Shown here one piece after another: positions 56,450 through 64,000 of a DNA stretch of 64,000 bases. The position numbers and the translations under genes were made by a program. Origin of the DNA: Mycobacterium mantenii (GTDB lineage: Bacteria > Actinomycetota > Actinomycetes > Mycobacteriales > Mycobacteriaceae); NCBI RefSeq assembly GCF_010731775.1, contig NZ_AP022590.1, forward strand, positions 3,720,001 to 3,784,000, written 5' to 3'. A model generated the notes under the pieces. That model did not search any database and was not told the origin of the DNA. It was given only the letters and a program-made list of their open reading frames with translations. The number at the start of each line of letters is the position of its first letter. Within the stretch, counting starts at the first letter, position 1.

Positions 56450-57454
56450 CTACAGAAACGGCCAAAATTTGCCCCCACCTTTTTTCCCCCGACCGTTTCG
56501 CCATGCTGCGGCCAGGTCGGATAATGCTTCCCTTAGCGTTAGGACATATTTCGTCTGATTTCGGGTGGCTGGGGCAAGTAACTCCGTCCGGTCAGCCGTA
56601 TTCCACAGCTCGAAAGTTTGAACCACCCAGTATGCGGCGAACTCGAGGATCAGCACCGCTTCGATCACAAGGCCCCAAACTGTCTGCGCCCAACTGTGTT
56701 GTACGAGATGCAGGAAGACAACAAAAATCAACGTCACCAGCATTAAAAAGGCAATTCCCCAGTACCACAGCTGATAACCGCGCAGATGCGGTGACAACGA
56801 CACGTCCTCTCGCCCGACGATGTATGCGGTGCAGAACGTGGTAGCGATGAAGGCGGAGAGCATCAGTATCCCGGCTGTGCCGTGTGCCAAGCCCTTGAAC
56901 GTGTCCGGAAAGAAGATCAGGGTAATAAGGCCGAGCGCCATAATCGGCCAGAAAACAAACCGCGACAAAAGCATGCTCACCGCGGTTCGTGGATGCGAAG
57001 TTCTGCCGCGCCAGCATTGCACCAGCCGCGTCACGACCCAGCCCAGACCCAGTGCGATGACGAGCGCCTTGACATTGAGCAGCATGGCGGGCTCGACTGT
57101 GTATTCCTCCGGCAGATCACCTTCCGGCCAGCACAGCGGCTTGGGTCGAGGCAGCTGCGGCACCATCGCGGCGATGAACGTGCACACCCCGGCCAAAGTC
57201 AGCAAGACATCCTCGGTGTCGCTGCTGCCCTTGTAGACGATGAATAGCGTGCCGAGTGCCATGAGCGCGGCGGTGACGATGTTGTGCGCGGAGGTGTAAT
57301 AGTAAGAGCTGATGGCCGTTTGCCAGCAGGTTGCCGGTAATCTCTCCATGATCACGGCCGCAGCGAGCGTCACCAGTATTACGACCATGCCGACGCGTAA
57401 GTCACGGTATATGACAAGCGTGATGGGAGTCCGAGGCGGGCCGGGACTAGTCAT
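56450..57454 (-). CDS. Low-GC multi-pass membrane protein between 13E12 copies
   Basis: This protein is 334 residues from the ATG at 57454 (MTSPGPPRTPITLVIYRDLRVG); a start at 57502 is also in frame. It has about eight membrane helices, including VVILVTLAAAVIMERL, NIVTAALMALGTLFIVY, VLLTLAGVCTFIAAMVPQL and YWGIAFLMLVTLIFVVFLHLV, and a basic C-terminus. The segment SSYYYTSAHNIVTAALMALGTLF resembles DUF998-like membrane proteins, but no family is certain. Base composition is well below that of the neighbours, and A-rich codons occur. It lies between two co-directional 13E12 copies, which suggests horizontal entry. The function is unknown. Confidence 0.75.
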   Translation of the reverse strand: MTSPGPPRTPITLVIYRDLRVGMVVILVTLAAAVIMERLPATCWQTAISSYYYTSAHNIVTAALMALGTLFIVYKGSSDTEDVLLTLAGVCTFIAAMVPQLPRPKPLCWPEGDLPEEYTVEPAMLLNVKALVIALGLGWVVTRLVQCWRGRTSHPRTAVSMLLSRFVFWPIMALGLITLIFFPDTFKGLAHGTAGILMLSAFIATTFCTAYIVGREDVSLSPHLRGYQLWYWGIAFLMLVTLIFVVFLHLVQHSWAQTVWGLVIEAVLILEFAAYWVVQTFELWNTADRTELLAPATRNQTKYVLTLREALSDLAAAWRNGRGKKGGGKFWPFL

Positions 57455-57759
57455 GTTCGGTACCTGTTTGTGGACGATGTCGGTTGATATGGCTGACTGC
57501 ACAGGATTTTAGGGAAATTAGTCCAACGGCGTGCAGCTATGCGCTTCTTCTGCAGTCGGAATTTTCGAGTTCGACGAGGACCGACTCCTATGCGAGAAGG
57601 TCTATCTCGACAAGCCCACGGTAATAACTCAGATTGGTGTGCTTCCGGCTACCAACTAGGCACAGGTTTCGCGGCCTCGTGCTCGGGTCAGGACTCGAGG
57701 GCGTGCCTGGCGAATGGCGCCTGTTCGTCGTCGCTTCTTCGTAAGTTATTGCCCCGCAA
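57455..57759. other. 305-bp intergenic region of reduced GC
   Basis: The stretch contains no supported gene. The composition is more mixed than the surroundings (for example ATTAGTCCAAC and GTAAGTTATTGCCC), like the membrane gene before it. It probably carries that gene's promoter at its left end; no clear box is evident. Confidence 0.4.
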
Positions 57760-59270
57760 TCAAAATGGCGGCGGTTCGTCGTCAGGCTCCCAGGTGGTGG
57801 GCCAGGCACAGCCCACCGACGGACCGGCTCGGCCCAGGCGGGTGTCGCGGTTGTGGCGGCGTTCGGTGGTCACTCGCGCGGCGCGGTTCTGGGCGCGGGT
57901 CCTTCGTCGTTTGGGCATCATGGCCGTGCGGTCGGCGCAGTAATCGGGCACCACGTCGGCCTCGGTGGCCGGCGCCCCGCCGAGGCCGCGGCACAGACTC
58001 GGGAACAGCAGGGCGCTGCCCGGCGTGGTGACATAGGTAAGCCCGGCCGGTGAGGTCAGGATCAGCGTCACGTCGGGCAGCTGTTGTTCCCGCCAGCCCC
58101 AGAACGTTTTCACCAAATGATGTGTGCGGCAATAACATTTGAGGTTCGACGCGTGCGTGGGCCCGCCGTCGGCGTACGGGATCGTATGGTCCACGTCGCA
58201 GTTGACGGCGGGCTGGTCGCAGCCGGGCCAGCGGCACGTCAGGTCGCGGCAGCGCACGAAATCGGCCAGCGCCTTCGACGGCACATAGCCCGGCTCGGGC
58301 GGCGCAGCCCCCGGGTGGACCAGCGGTGCCAGCCTCGCCGACGCGGCCAGCTCGGCGACCAGGTCCGGTGGGATCAAACCCTCGGCGCCCACCTCGCAGG
58401 CCGGTGCGCCGCCGCCGCGGCCGTCAAGGGATCCCGCCTCGGCGATCACATGGATCACCACCGGTCCCGCGGCGGGCCGCGTGCCTGCCGCGCAATCGCG
58501 GCACCCGCAGCGACATCCCAATCGGTCCGCCCCGCCCGCCAACGCCCCCAACGCGTCGGCGCGGCGCTGCTCACGGCTGCGCGGATCGTGGGCACACACC
58601 GTGGCCGCCAGTGCATCCAGCCGTTTGTCCAGCGCGTGCGCGTCCGGGCGAGCAGGCTGCCCTCGATGTGCGACCAGCCACCCTCGACGTCGACGACCCA
58701 CACCCGCCGGTCGGCCACCAACTCCTTGCGGCGGCGCACCGCATCCGCGTCGGCCCGCGCCACGATCTTGTCCACCTGCGCGGCCAGCCGCCCCCGGGTC
58801 ATCGACGGCCAGCGCGCCGCGTTCACCGCCAGCTCGGCGTCCACCCTCGCCAGCACCTCGGGGTCATCGATCAGACCGGTGCGAAACACGATCGTCTGGA
58901 ACATCGAGTAGTCGATATCCCCGGCCGCGAACACCGCGCCGACCTCCGGCAACCGCTCCCGCATCGCCCGGGCATAGCGGACCTTGCTGCCCGCCAGCCC
59001 CTGACCGATGCGCAGCTCGGCGGCCACTTCCGCGCTCACCGCCGCCTCGGTGTCGACCGCCCACTCCTCGCACTCCGAACAGCGCGACAGCCGATGCGCA
59101 AACAAGTCGCCGATCGCCGTCAACTGCTCAGCCGCCGCGCGGTTCTCGACCCGCGAAAACACGCCGATCCGCTCCAACAGGGCCGCCGAGACCGGCGTCA
59201 CCGACGGATGCTGTCGCTCGAACAACTCGTCCAGCCGAGCAATCGCCTCTTCGAACATACATTCGATCAT
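57760..59270 (-). pseudogene. 13E12 repeat family (DUF222-HNH) gene, frameshifted
   Basis: Two frames make one 13E12-type protein of about 503 residues. The first (from 59270: MIECMFEEAIARLDELFERQHP) carries the DUF222 domain, including RIGQGLAGSKVRYARAMRERLPEVGAVFAAGDIDYSMF, and runs to SHIEGSLLAR. The second continues PDAHALDKRLDALAATVCAHDPRSREQRRADALGAL and ends with the HNH nuclease motif CRDLTCRWPGCDQPAVNCDVDHTIPYADGG, KCYCRTHHLVKTFWGW. The frames switch near 58643-58650, where a C seems to be missing. The family is repeated in mycobacterial genomes and its role is unknown. Confidence 0.85.
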
Positions 59271-59289
59271 GCCAGATGCCTACGACACG

Positions 59290-60759
59290 TTACGGAACCC
59301 GGGTGCGATGTCTCTTGTTGTGCGGCGGCACACCGTTGACCCCGCCGATCGACTCCGCGTAGCTACCGACGGCGAACCCGACGCCAGAACCCATGACCGC
59401 CAACGCTTCCCGGTTGATGTTGTCGACGGTGTCGCGGGGGCTCTGGAAGTTCGGATCGAACGGCACGCCGGCCTGGCCGCCCCACAATCGGGCCTGCACG
59501 GGGGTTTTCGGCTGCGACGCGCCGGTGGTCATGCCCCCGATGGGCACGCCCGCAACCATGAAGGGGTGGTAGTCGGCCCTGGTGTCCAGCGGCATGTCCG
59601 CGGGACGCTTGCCGGCGAGGTTCAGATAACCGGCCAGGGTGCGTTCGATGCCCGCCGAGCCTTCCGGCACGTCCGCGGCGGAGACGCCCGGCCCGGGCGG
59701 ACCGGATTGATCGCCGTCGTCGGTGAAGAATCCCGCGTTGGGCGAACCCAGCATGGTGAAGTTCAAATACAGCGCGATGTCGTTGAGTTGGTCGCGGTCC
59801 ATGCCGAACACGTAGTCCATGACGCCGTTGCGCCCGTCCTCCTCGGCGCCCCAGAACACGAACCGCACCGCGTTGTTCACCGGCGCCAGCGGGCCCAGCT
59901 GCAGCGCCGTCTCCAACACGGCCGCCACCCCGGAACCGTCGTCGTTGATCCCGGGCCCGGCGCGCGAGCCGTCCAGATGCGCGCCCACCACGACGACGTC
60001 ATGCGCCGACCCGGTCTTGGTCTGCGCCATGATGTTTCGGGATGTGATCTTGACGTTCTGCGTGTCCAGCACCAGACGTATCGGCGCGGTGACACCGGTC
60101 AACGCCCCAGCGCCGGACGAACCCAGCACGGCGACCGGCACGGTCAGCTGCTTGAAGTATCCGGGGGTGAACAGCGTGGGCGGAGCGCCCCGCCCGGTGG
60201 GAGAACTGAGCACGATCAGCGCGCTCGCGCCCCTGGCCACTGCGCTGTTCTGTTTGTCGACCACCGAACAGTGCGCGTCGTCGACGATGGCGATCGCCCC
60301 CTTGGGCACGGTCACTGGGTAATCGCCTGCTGCGCAACCCGACGGCTGTGTCGGCCGGATCGGCGGTCCGGTTAGTCCGCCGGGCGGTGTCTGAACCAGC
60401 AGCGAGGCCTGGTCCACGGGATAGGTGCGGCCCGCGACGGTCAGCGAAGGCTTGCCCAGCGACACGGTGTAGAGACGGTCGAACTGGGGCGTCTGTACGT
60501 CGAAACCTTTGTCGTGCAACGCTTTAGCAACGTAGTCGACACTGGCGTTGAAACCCGGTGTCCCGTCCGCGCGGTTGCCGCCGTTGGAGTTGGCGATGTT
60601 CTGCAAGGCGCGCAGATGGGTCAGCATGCCCTCGGCGTTCACTCGTTTGGCCAGGCTGTGCCCGAGGTCCGGGGCCACCGTCGGCAGCCCCGGCCGAGTC
60701 GACGAACAACCGGCCACCGCGGCGATCAGCAGCAGAGTCGCAGCCAGCCGGGAGATCAT
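59290..60759 (-). CDS. LpqL paralogue, M28-fold lipoprotein lacking two zinc ligands
   Basis: This 489-residue lipoprotein (lipobox VAGC, C18) has a PA domain (about 115-230) and an M28 aminopeptidase domain (about 240-470). The ligands H261 (GAHLDG), D273 (INDDGSG) and E306/E307 (WGAEEDG) are present. The Asp expected in LNFDM is T335 (YLNFTMLGSP), and the His expected in NYHQ is Q439 (DPNFQSPRDTVDNI). M28 enzymes need both, so this copy is probably inactive. It follows lpqL with a 4-nt overlap (ATGA). It may bind peptides or partner the active enzyme. Confidence 0.9.
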   Translation of the reverse strand: MISRLAATLLLIAAVAGCSSTRPGLPTVAPDLGHSLAKRVNAEGMLTHLRALQNIANSNGGNRADGTPGFNASVDYVAKALHDKGFDVQTPQFDRLYTVSLGKPSLTVAGRTYPVDQASLLVQTPPGGLTGPPIRPTQPSGCAAGDYPVTVPKGAIAIVDDAHCSVVDKQNSAVARGASALIVLSSPTGRGAPPTLFTPGYFKQLTVPVAVLGSSGAGALTGVTAPIRLVLDTQNVKITSRNIMAQTKTGSAHDVVVVGAHLDGSRAGPGINDDGSGVAAVLETALQLGPLAPVNNAVRFVFWGAEEDGRNGVMDYVFGMDRDQLNDIALYLNFTMLGSPNAGFFTDDGDQSGPPGPGVSAADVPEGSAGIERTLAGYLNLAGKRPADMPLDTRADYHPFMVAGVPIGGMTTGASQPKTPVQARLWGGQAGVPFDPNFQSPRDTVDNINREALAVMGSGVGFAVGSYAESIGGVNGVPPHNKRHRTRVP

Positions 60760-62252
60760 GATTTGACGAGCACGTGTCGGGTGCGGTCCGCCATGATGGG
60801 GACGCCGTTATGGCCGCCGAGGTCTTGCGCGTAGAGGCCGAGCGCGTAAGCCACGCCGCCACCGTTGATTCCCAGTGCGGTGCGGTCGATGTGGTCGAGG
60901 GTGTCGGTTTTCTGGTGGTAGTTGGGGTCGAACGGTTGGTCGGCGGTGCCACCCCACAACTTGGCCTGGTCGGCAGACATCTTCCCCTCGGCGCCCGAGA
61001 ACAGGCCGCCGGAGGGGATGCCCGCCAGGGTGAATCCGTCATAGTCGGACCGGCCGTCGAATGACGTGTCCTGCGCGGTCTTTCCGGCCGACTTCAGGTA
61101 TGCGACCAGCGTGCGCTCGATACCGGCCGACCCCTCTGGCACCACCGGCTGCCCGCGAGCGTCCACGGGCAGCGACTGGTCGCCGTCGTAGGTGAAGTAG
61201 CCGGGGTTCGGCGACGCGAGCATGTCGAAATTGAGGTACAGCGCAATGTTTTTCAGCGCCGTCAGGTCCAGCGACTCGACGTAGTTGCGCGAACCGATCA
61301 ACCCGAGCTCCTCTGCACCCCAGAAGCCGAACCGCACCGCGTTGTGCACCTGCGGCGAACTTCCAAGCCGCACAGCGGTTTCCAGTATGGCGGCCACACC
61401 CGATCCGTTGTCGTTGATCCCCGGTCCGTCGGGCACGCTGTCCAGGTGCGCCCCGGCCATCACCACGTCGGTCGCCGATCCGGTCTTGGTCTGCGCAATC
61501 ACATTGCGGGCGCGGAAACTCTGGGCGCTGGCATTGAGCTTGATCGTCGTGGGCCCCGGCTGCCCGCGCAACTGCACTCCCACCGACCGGGTCACGCTCA
61601 GCACCGGAATCTTCACCTCGGTGGCCGGCCCGAGCGTGCCGCCCATCTGTTGTTCGTCGACATTGTCGGCGATGATCATCGCCACCGCGCCACGCTGTGC
61701 GGCAGCGTCTTCCTTCTGCGCGAACGGGCACGTGCCCCGATCCACCAGCACCACGGCGCCCCGCACCGGCAGGTTGGCGTAATCGGCCGGCGCGCAGCCG
61801 AGGTTGTCCGCCGGCGCGGCGACCAGTGGCCCGCTCACCCCGTCCGGCCCGGTGCCCAGGCTGAAGTCCAGCGCCCGCGCCTCCTCCGGCCTGCCACCTA
61901 CGGTGAGCACCGGCTTTTCGGCGTGGAACACTCGCGCCGAGAATTCAGGGGTTTGCACGTCAAATCCACTGCCGCGCAGGACGTTTACCACGTAGTCGAC
62001 GCTGGCCTCGTATCCGGGCGTCCCCACCGCCCGGGTGCCGTTGTTCGCATTGGCGATGTCTTGCAGCTTGGACAGGTGAGCCATCATCGCGTCAGCCGTG
62101 ACCTTGCCCCGCAATGCGGAGGCAAACTTTCCGGCGGCGGGGTCCCCGCTCGTTTGCTGCGAGTCAGACGACCGATGGAAGCAGGCGGCTGAGAATACGG
62201 TTACGGCGATTACCGCGAGCAACGCCCGAATCGTCGTGGATTTGTTCACCAT
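60756..62252 (-). CDS. lpqL: LpqL lipoprotein aminopeptidase (PA-M28)
   Basis: This 498-residue lipoprotein has a signal peptide ending in SAAC (C24), a PA domain (about 140-245) and a complete M28 zinc aminopeptidase domain. The ligands are H269 (GAHLDSVPDGPG), D281, E314/E315 (FWGAEELGLIGS), D343 (LNFDMLASPNPG) and H446 (NYHQKTDTLDHI), as in the Streptomyces griseus aminopeptidase. It would release N-terminal residues from peptides outside the membrane. It matches Rv0418. Its stop overlaps the start of the paralogue by 4 nt, so both are made together. Confidence 0.94.
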   Translation of the reverse strand: MVNKSTTIRALLAVIAVTVFSAACFHRSSDSQQTSGDPAAGKFASALRGKVTADAMMAHLSKLQDIANANNGTRAVGTPGYEASVDYVVNVLRGSGFDVQTPEFSARVFHAEKPVLTVGGRPEEARALDFSLGTGPDGVSGPLVAAPADNLGCAPADYANLPVRGAVVLVDRGTCPFAQKEDAAAQRGAVAMIIADNVDEQQMGGTLGPATEVKIPVLSVTRSVGVQLRGQPGPTTIKLNASAQSFRARNVIAQTKTGSATDVVMAGAHLDSVPDGPGINDNGSGVAAILETAVRLGSSPQVHNAVRFGFWGAEELGLIGSRNYVESLDLTALKNIALYLNFDMLASPNPGYFTYDGDQSLPVDARGQPVVPEGSAGIERTLVAYLKSAGKTAQDTSFDGRSDYDGFTLAGIPSGGLFSGAEGKMSADQAKLWGGTADQPFDPNYHQKTDTLDHIDRTALGINGGGVAYALGLYAQDLGGHNGVPIMADRTRHVLVKS

Positions 62253-62306
62253 CGCGCCCCAGGTTAGACCGCGGCCCGAGCGGCCCGGATCAGGACACGG
62301 CGGGTA

Positions 62307-62735
62307 TCAGACGTGCAGTGCGCTGAAGGGCGCAAAAGGGATGTTGCGCACCACGAACCAGGCCAGCACCAATGACAGTGTCACGACGGCGGCCCACCGT
62401 CGGTGCTGCCAACCGCGGATCCGCCGACCCACCAGGCGCCCGTAAGTCCAGGAAAAGTACGTCCACACCAACAGCACGACAGCCACCAGGCCCAACGCAT
62501 TGAACCTGGCAGCCGCCAACACATTGCCGTGCATGAGCGAATACAGCATGCGTAAGCTGCCGCAGCCGGGACAGTCGATCCCCAACAACGCCTTGGTGGG
62601 GCATACCGGCAGCGGGCCGTTCGGGGTGGTCGGGTCACTCGCCCAGATGGCAGCGCACATCAGCGTTGAGGATGCGGCCACCACCAGCGGCGCACCCAGA
62701 TTCGCGTGCGCCGCCGCCCCCCAGCGGGTCACCAT
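62307..62735 (-). CDS. DUF2752 membrane protein
   Basis: This 142-residue protein has an N-terminal helix (about 14-31), the DUF2752 signature CPTKALLGIDCPGCGSLRMLYSLMHGNVLAAARFNALGLVAVV (about 45-87) and a last helix (about 112-130). The CPGCG motif followed by R and H is the hallmark of the family. It is common in actinobacteria beside CD225-type membrane proteins. The upstream CD225 gene ends 12 nt before its start, so the two form an operon. The function is unknown. Confidence 0.88.
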   Translation of the reverse strand: MVTRWGAAAHANLGAPLVVAASSTLMCAAIWASDPTTPNGPLPVCPTKALLGIDCPGCGSLRMLYSLMHGNVLAAARFNALGLVAVVLLVWTYFSWTYGRLVGRRIRGWQHRRWAAVVTLSLVLAWFVVRNIPFAPFSALHV

Positions 62736-62747
62736 GATCGAACGACT

Positions 62748-63098
62748 TTAGAACATCGCGGCGAGTGCCGCGTTGGTGTTCGTGTTCAGCGCACCGGCCG
62801 CCATCAAGATTCCATAGATGACGCCGACGACGACGCCGATGACCGCCGACCAGATCACCCATTTCTTGGCGCTGTCGGCCGATGCCTGCGCCTCGGCGTA
62901 ACGGCCCTGCGCCCACAACCCATTGACCTGGCTCGACTTGACAATCGCCACGATTCCGAAGGGAAGACAGCAGAAGAGGGTCACCAGGATCGACCACACC
63001 AGATAGTTATTCGGCGCTTGGCCGGCCGGCTGCTGCGGCGGATATCCCGGCGGAGGCGGCGGCGGATACCCGGGCGGCGGGGGAGGGGGTTGTGTCAT
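62748..63098 (-). CDS. CD225/dispanin-like membrane protein
   Basis: This protein is 116 residues from the ATG at 63098 (MTQPPPPPPGYPP); an ATG at 63113 adds five. The N-terminus is a Pro/Gly/Tyr-rich cytoplasmic segment (about 1-32). The CD225 domain follows: YLVWSILVTLFCCLPFGIVAIVKSSQVNGLWAQGRYAEAQASADSAKKW (about 34-82), which has the membrane hairpin with the conserved double Cys. A second helix (about 83-105) and a short polar end complete it. Eukaryotic relatives (IFITM) alter membrane fusion; the bacterial role is unknown. It is co-transcribed with the DUF2752 gene. Confidence 0.88.
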   Translation of the reverse strand: MTQPPPPPPGYPPPPPPGYPPQQPAGQAPNNYLVWSILVTLFCCLPFGIVAIVKSSQVNGLWAQGRYAEAQASADSAKKWVIWSAVIGVVVGVIYGILMAAGALNTNTNAALAAMF

Positions 63099-63436
63099 GG
63101 ATTCTCCAGTCAATGGAAGTTAGCTGGCGTAAAGCGTTGCTAACCCTACCCGAGTGGACTCTGATCGGCACTAGCAATAAAAAGATCTGGTTTAGGGCAC
63201 CCCGGGCGCGACGTATCGGCGATACCGCTGCGGGTCGCCGAAATGCTGGTTTACGGCCGGGCGTCAACATAATTCGAGATCCGGCGCGATCAGTGCCGCG
63301 CCACTATGATTTGCCTGGACCTCTGCGTATTAAGTCGGGAAGGATGCCCACACAGATAATTGCCTGCGGAATGTGTTGCTTTACCACGACATAGCCCTAC
63401 TATCCGTATTTAGAAGCGGCCGTTAAGGAGCCATTC
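63099..63436. other. 338-bp divergent intergenic region
   Basis: No gene is supported here. A GTTAGC/GCTAAC dyad with a 14-nt spacer lies at 63119-63144 near the CD225 gene start. The right half (about 63300-63430) is less GC-rich and probably holds the promoter of the secreted protein, but I cannot fix the boxes. Confidence 0.45.
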
Positions 63437-63964
63437 ATGTCTGATTTCAGCAACGTGCTGCGGGCGGCGACGGCAACCGCGCTGACGGGCGGTGTGGCCT
63501 TAGCGGGCAGCGTTACGGCGAGCGCGGATCCCGCCGCCGGTAGCCCGTCGGATATCAACAAGCTTGCGGCCTCGCTGTCGAAGGGCTACGGCCTGAACAA
63601 CTGCACCGCCCAGAACATCGACCGCAGCACGCAACTGGCGGTGCTCACCTGCGGGCACAGCCCCGACCCGAGCGGTCCGGTCCAGGCCAAGTACGTCCTG
63701 TTCACCAACGCCGACAACTTGGCGACCTCGTTCAGGGCCACCATCAAAGAGGACGTCCTGACCCCATGCGGGGACGCCAACCAGTCGCCGTCGAATTGGC
63801 ATAAGGACGGTTCGACCGCCAGCGCCGGGCAGGCGGCGTGCGGCACATACCAGAACGGAGCCGAGATCATCTGGACCACGGACGCCAAGAACACGTTGAG
63901 CTACCTGCGCGCGTCCAACACCGACGTTGCGGCCCTCTACCAATGGTGGCGCGCCAACGGGTGA
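63437..63964 (+). CDS. Secreted protein with Cys-rich globular domain, unknown function
   Basis: This 175-residue protein has a Sec signal peptide (VLRAATATALTGGVALAGSVTASADP, cleavage likely near residue 31). The mature domain has four Cys residues (in NNCTAQ, LTCGHS, TPCGDA and AACGTY), suggesting two disulfides, plus NADNLATSFRATIKEDVLTPCG and a C-terminal ALYQWWRANG. A similar layout occurs in several mycobacterial secreted proteins and in sensor parts of some Ser/Thr kinases, but I do not recognise a named family. An AAGGAG ribosome binding site lies 7 nt before the ATG. It is transcribed away from the CD225 gene. Confidence 0.82.
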   Translation: MSDFSNVLRAATATALTGGVALAGSVTASADPAAGSPSDINKLAASLSKGYGLNNCTAQNIDRSTQLAVLTCGHSPDPSGPVQAKYVLFTNADNLATSFRATIKEDVLTPCGDANQSPSNWHKDGSTASAGQAACGTYQNGAEIIWTTDAKNTLSYLRASNTDVAALYQWWRANG

Positions 63965-64000
63965 CAGTCCCGCTGGGCCGCAACCAATCTGAACAGTAAC

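Larger units (their letters stand above)
56070..57945. repeat. Direct repeat pair from 13E12 C-termini
   Basis: The about 90-bp stretch at 56075-56165 (GACGGCGTTCGGTGG, GGGCGCGGG, GGGCATCATGG) recurs with about 80 percent identity at 57850-57945 in the same orientation. The copies bracket the low-GC membrane gene. They are ends of two 13E12 family members and offer sites for homologous recombination. Confidence 0.7.

Noticed and set aside
56070..57945. Terminal repeats of an insertion sequence around the low-GC membrane gene
   Set aside because: The repeats are direct and correspond to 13E12 coding ends. There is no transposase and no inverted ends.

Overview
The window is high-GC mycobacterial DNA and most likely comes from a slow-growing non-tuberculous Mycobacterium. 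The evidence is a PPE protein, an MmpS/MmpL pair, lpqM and lpqL lipoproteins, a virR/sodC cluster, GroEL2 with a Gly-Met tail, F420-type oxidoreductases and 13E12/DUF222-HNH repeat proteins. Gene order follows, in reverse, the M. tuberculosis block from about Rv0459 down to Rv0418 as I remember it (no search was run). Several stretches are inserted, lost or rearranged relative to that block.

Layout. 1-6.4 kb: a DUF779 protein cut by the window edge with its aldehyde dehydrogenase, then a divergent S9 oligopeptidase, a small membrane protein, echA2, the secreted Rv0455c-type protein and a Cys-rich small protein. 6.5-10.7 kb: a tetR-mmpS-mmpL operon on the minus strand. 10.8-17.6 kb: a DipZ-type CcdA-thioredoxin fusion, a membrane protein, a DinB protein, an amidohydrolase, a short PPE10-like protein, a PPOX-fold protein, a CMD-fold protein and the remnant of an internally deleted SDR gene. 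17.8-19.6 kb: groEL2 with a strong terminator and two CIRCE elements. 19.6-27 kb: two TetR-controlled units (SDR; alpha/beta hydrolase) with clear operators, an M24 peptidase, a cupin, a second SDR and moeA2. 27-32 kb: an MFS exporter and the translationally coupled psd-pssA-AAA ATPase set. 32-36.3 kb: tetR, a DUF2867 protein, a frameshifted SDR, an enoyl-CoA hydratase and an LLM oxidoreductase. 36.3-42.3 kb: the Rv0434/Rv0433/sodC/virR/Rv0430 run, then def-GNAT-xthA. 42.4-43.5 kb: two small genes that flank ctpH in M. tuberculosis, with ctpH absent here.

43.5-48.5 kb holds the most notable unit. It encodes a PAS-ANTAR RNA-binding regulator, a STAS anti-anti-sigma protein and a 1290-residue protein. 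The large protein joins PAS, GAF, histidine kinase, receiver, GAF, PP2C phosphatase and anti-sigma kinase domains. The unit looks like a self-contained route from sensing to partner-switching control of a sigma factor, with an antitermination arm. 48.6-51.9 kb: a TPP riboswitch controlling thiC-thiD-hydrolase. 51.9-54.3 kb: a MarR regulator with a perfect operator, an LLM oxidoreductase and a quinone-oxidoreductase-like MDR. 54.4-62.3 kb: lpqM, then a low-GC membrane gene lying between two same-direction 13E12 copies (both broken), then two tandem lpqL genes. The distal LpqL paralogue has lost two zinc ligands. 62.3-64 kb: a DUF2752/CD225 membrane pair and a secreted protein.

Regulation can be read directly at many points: leaderless promoters (TANNNT 6-8 nt before the start codon), TetR and MarR dyads, CIRCE, a TPP riboswitch and many 1-4 nt translational overlaps. 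No tRNA, rRNA, CRISPR array or intact insertion sequence was recognised.
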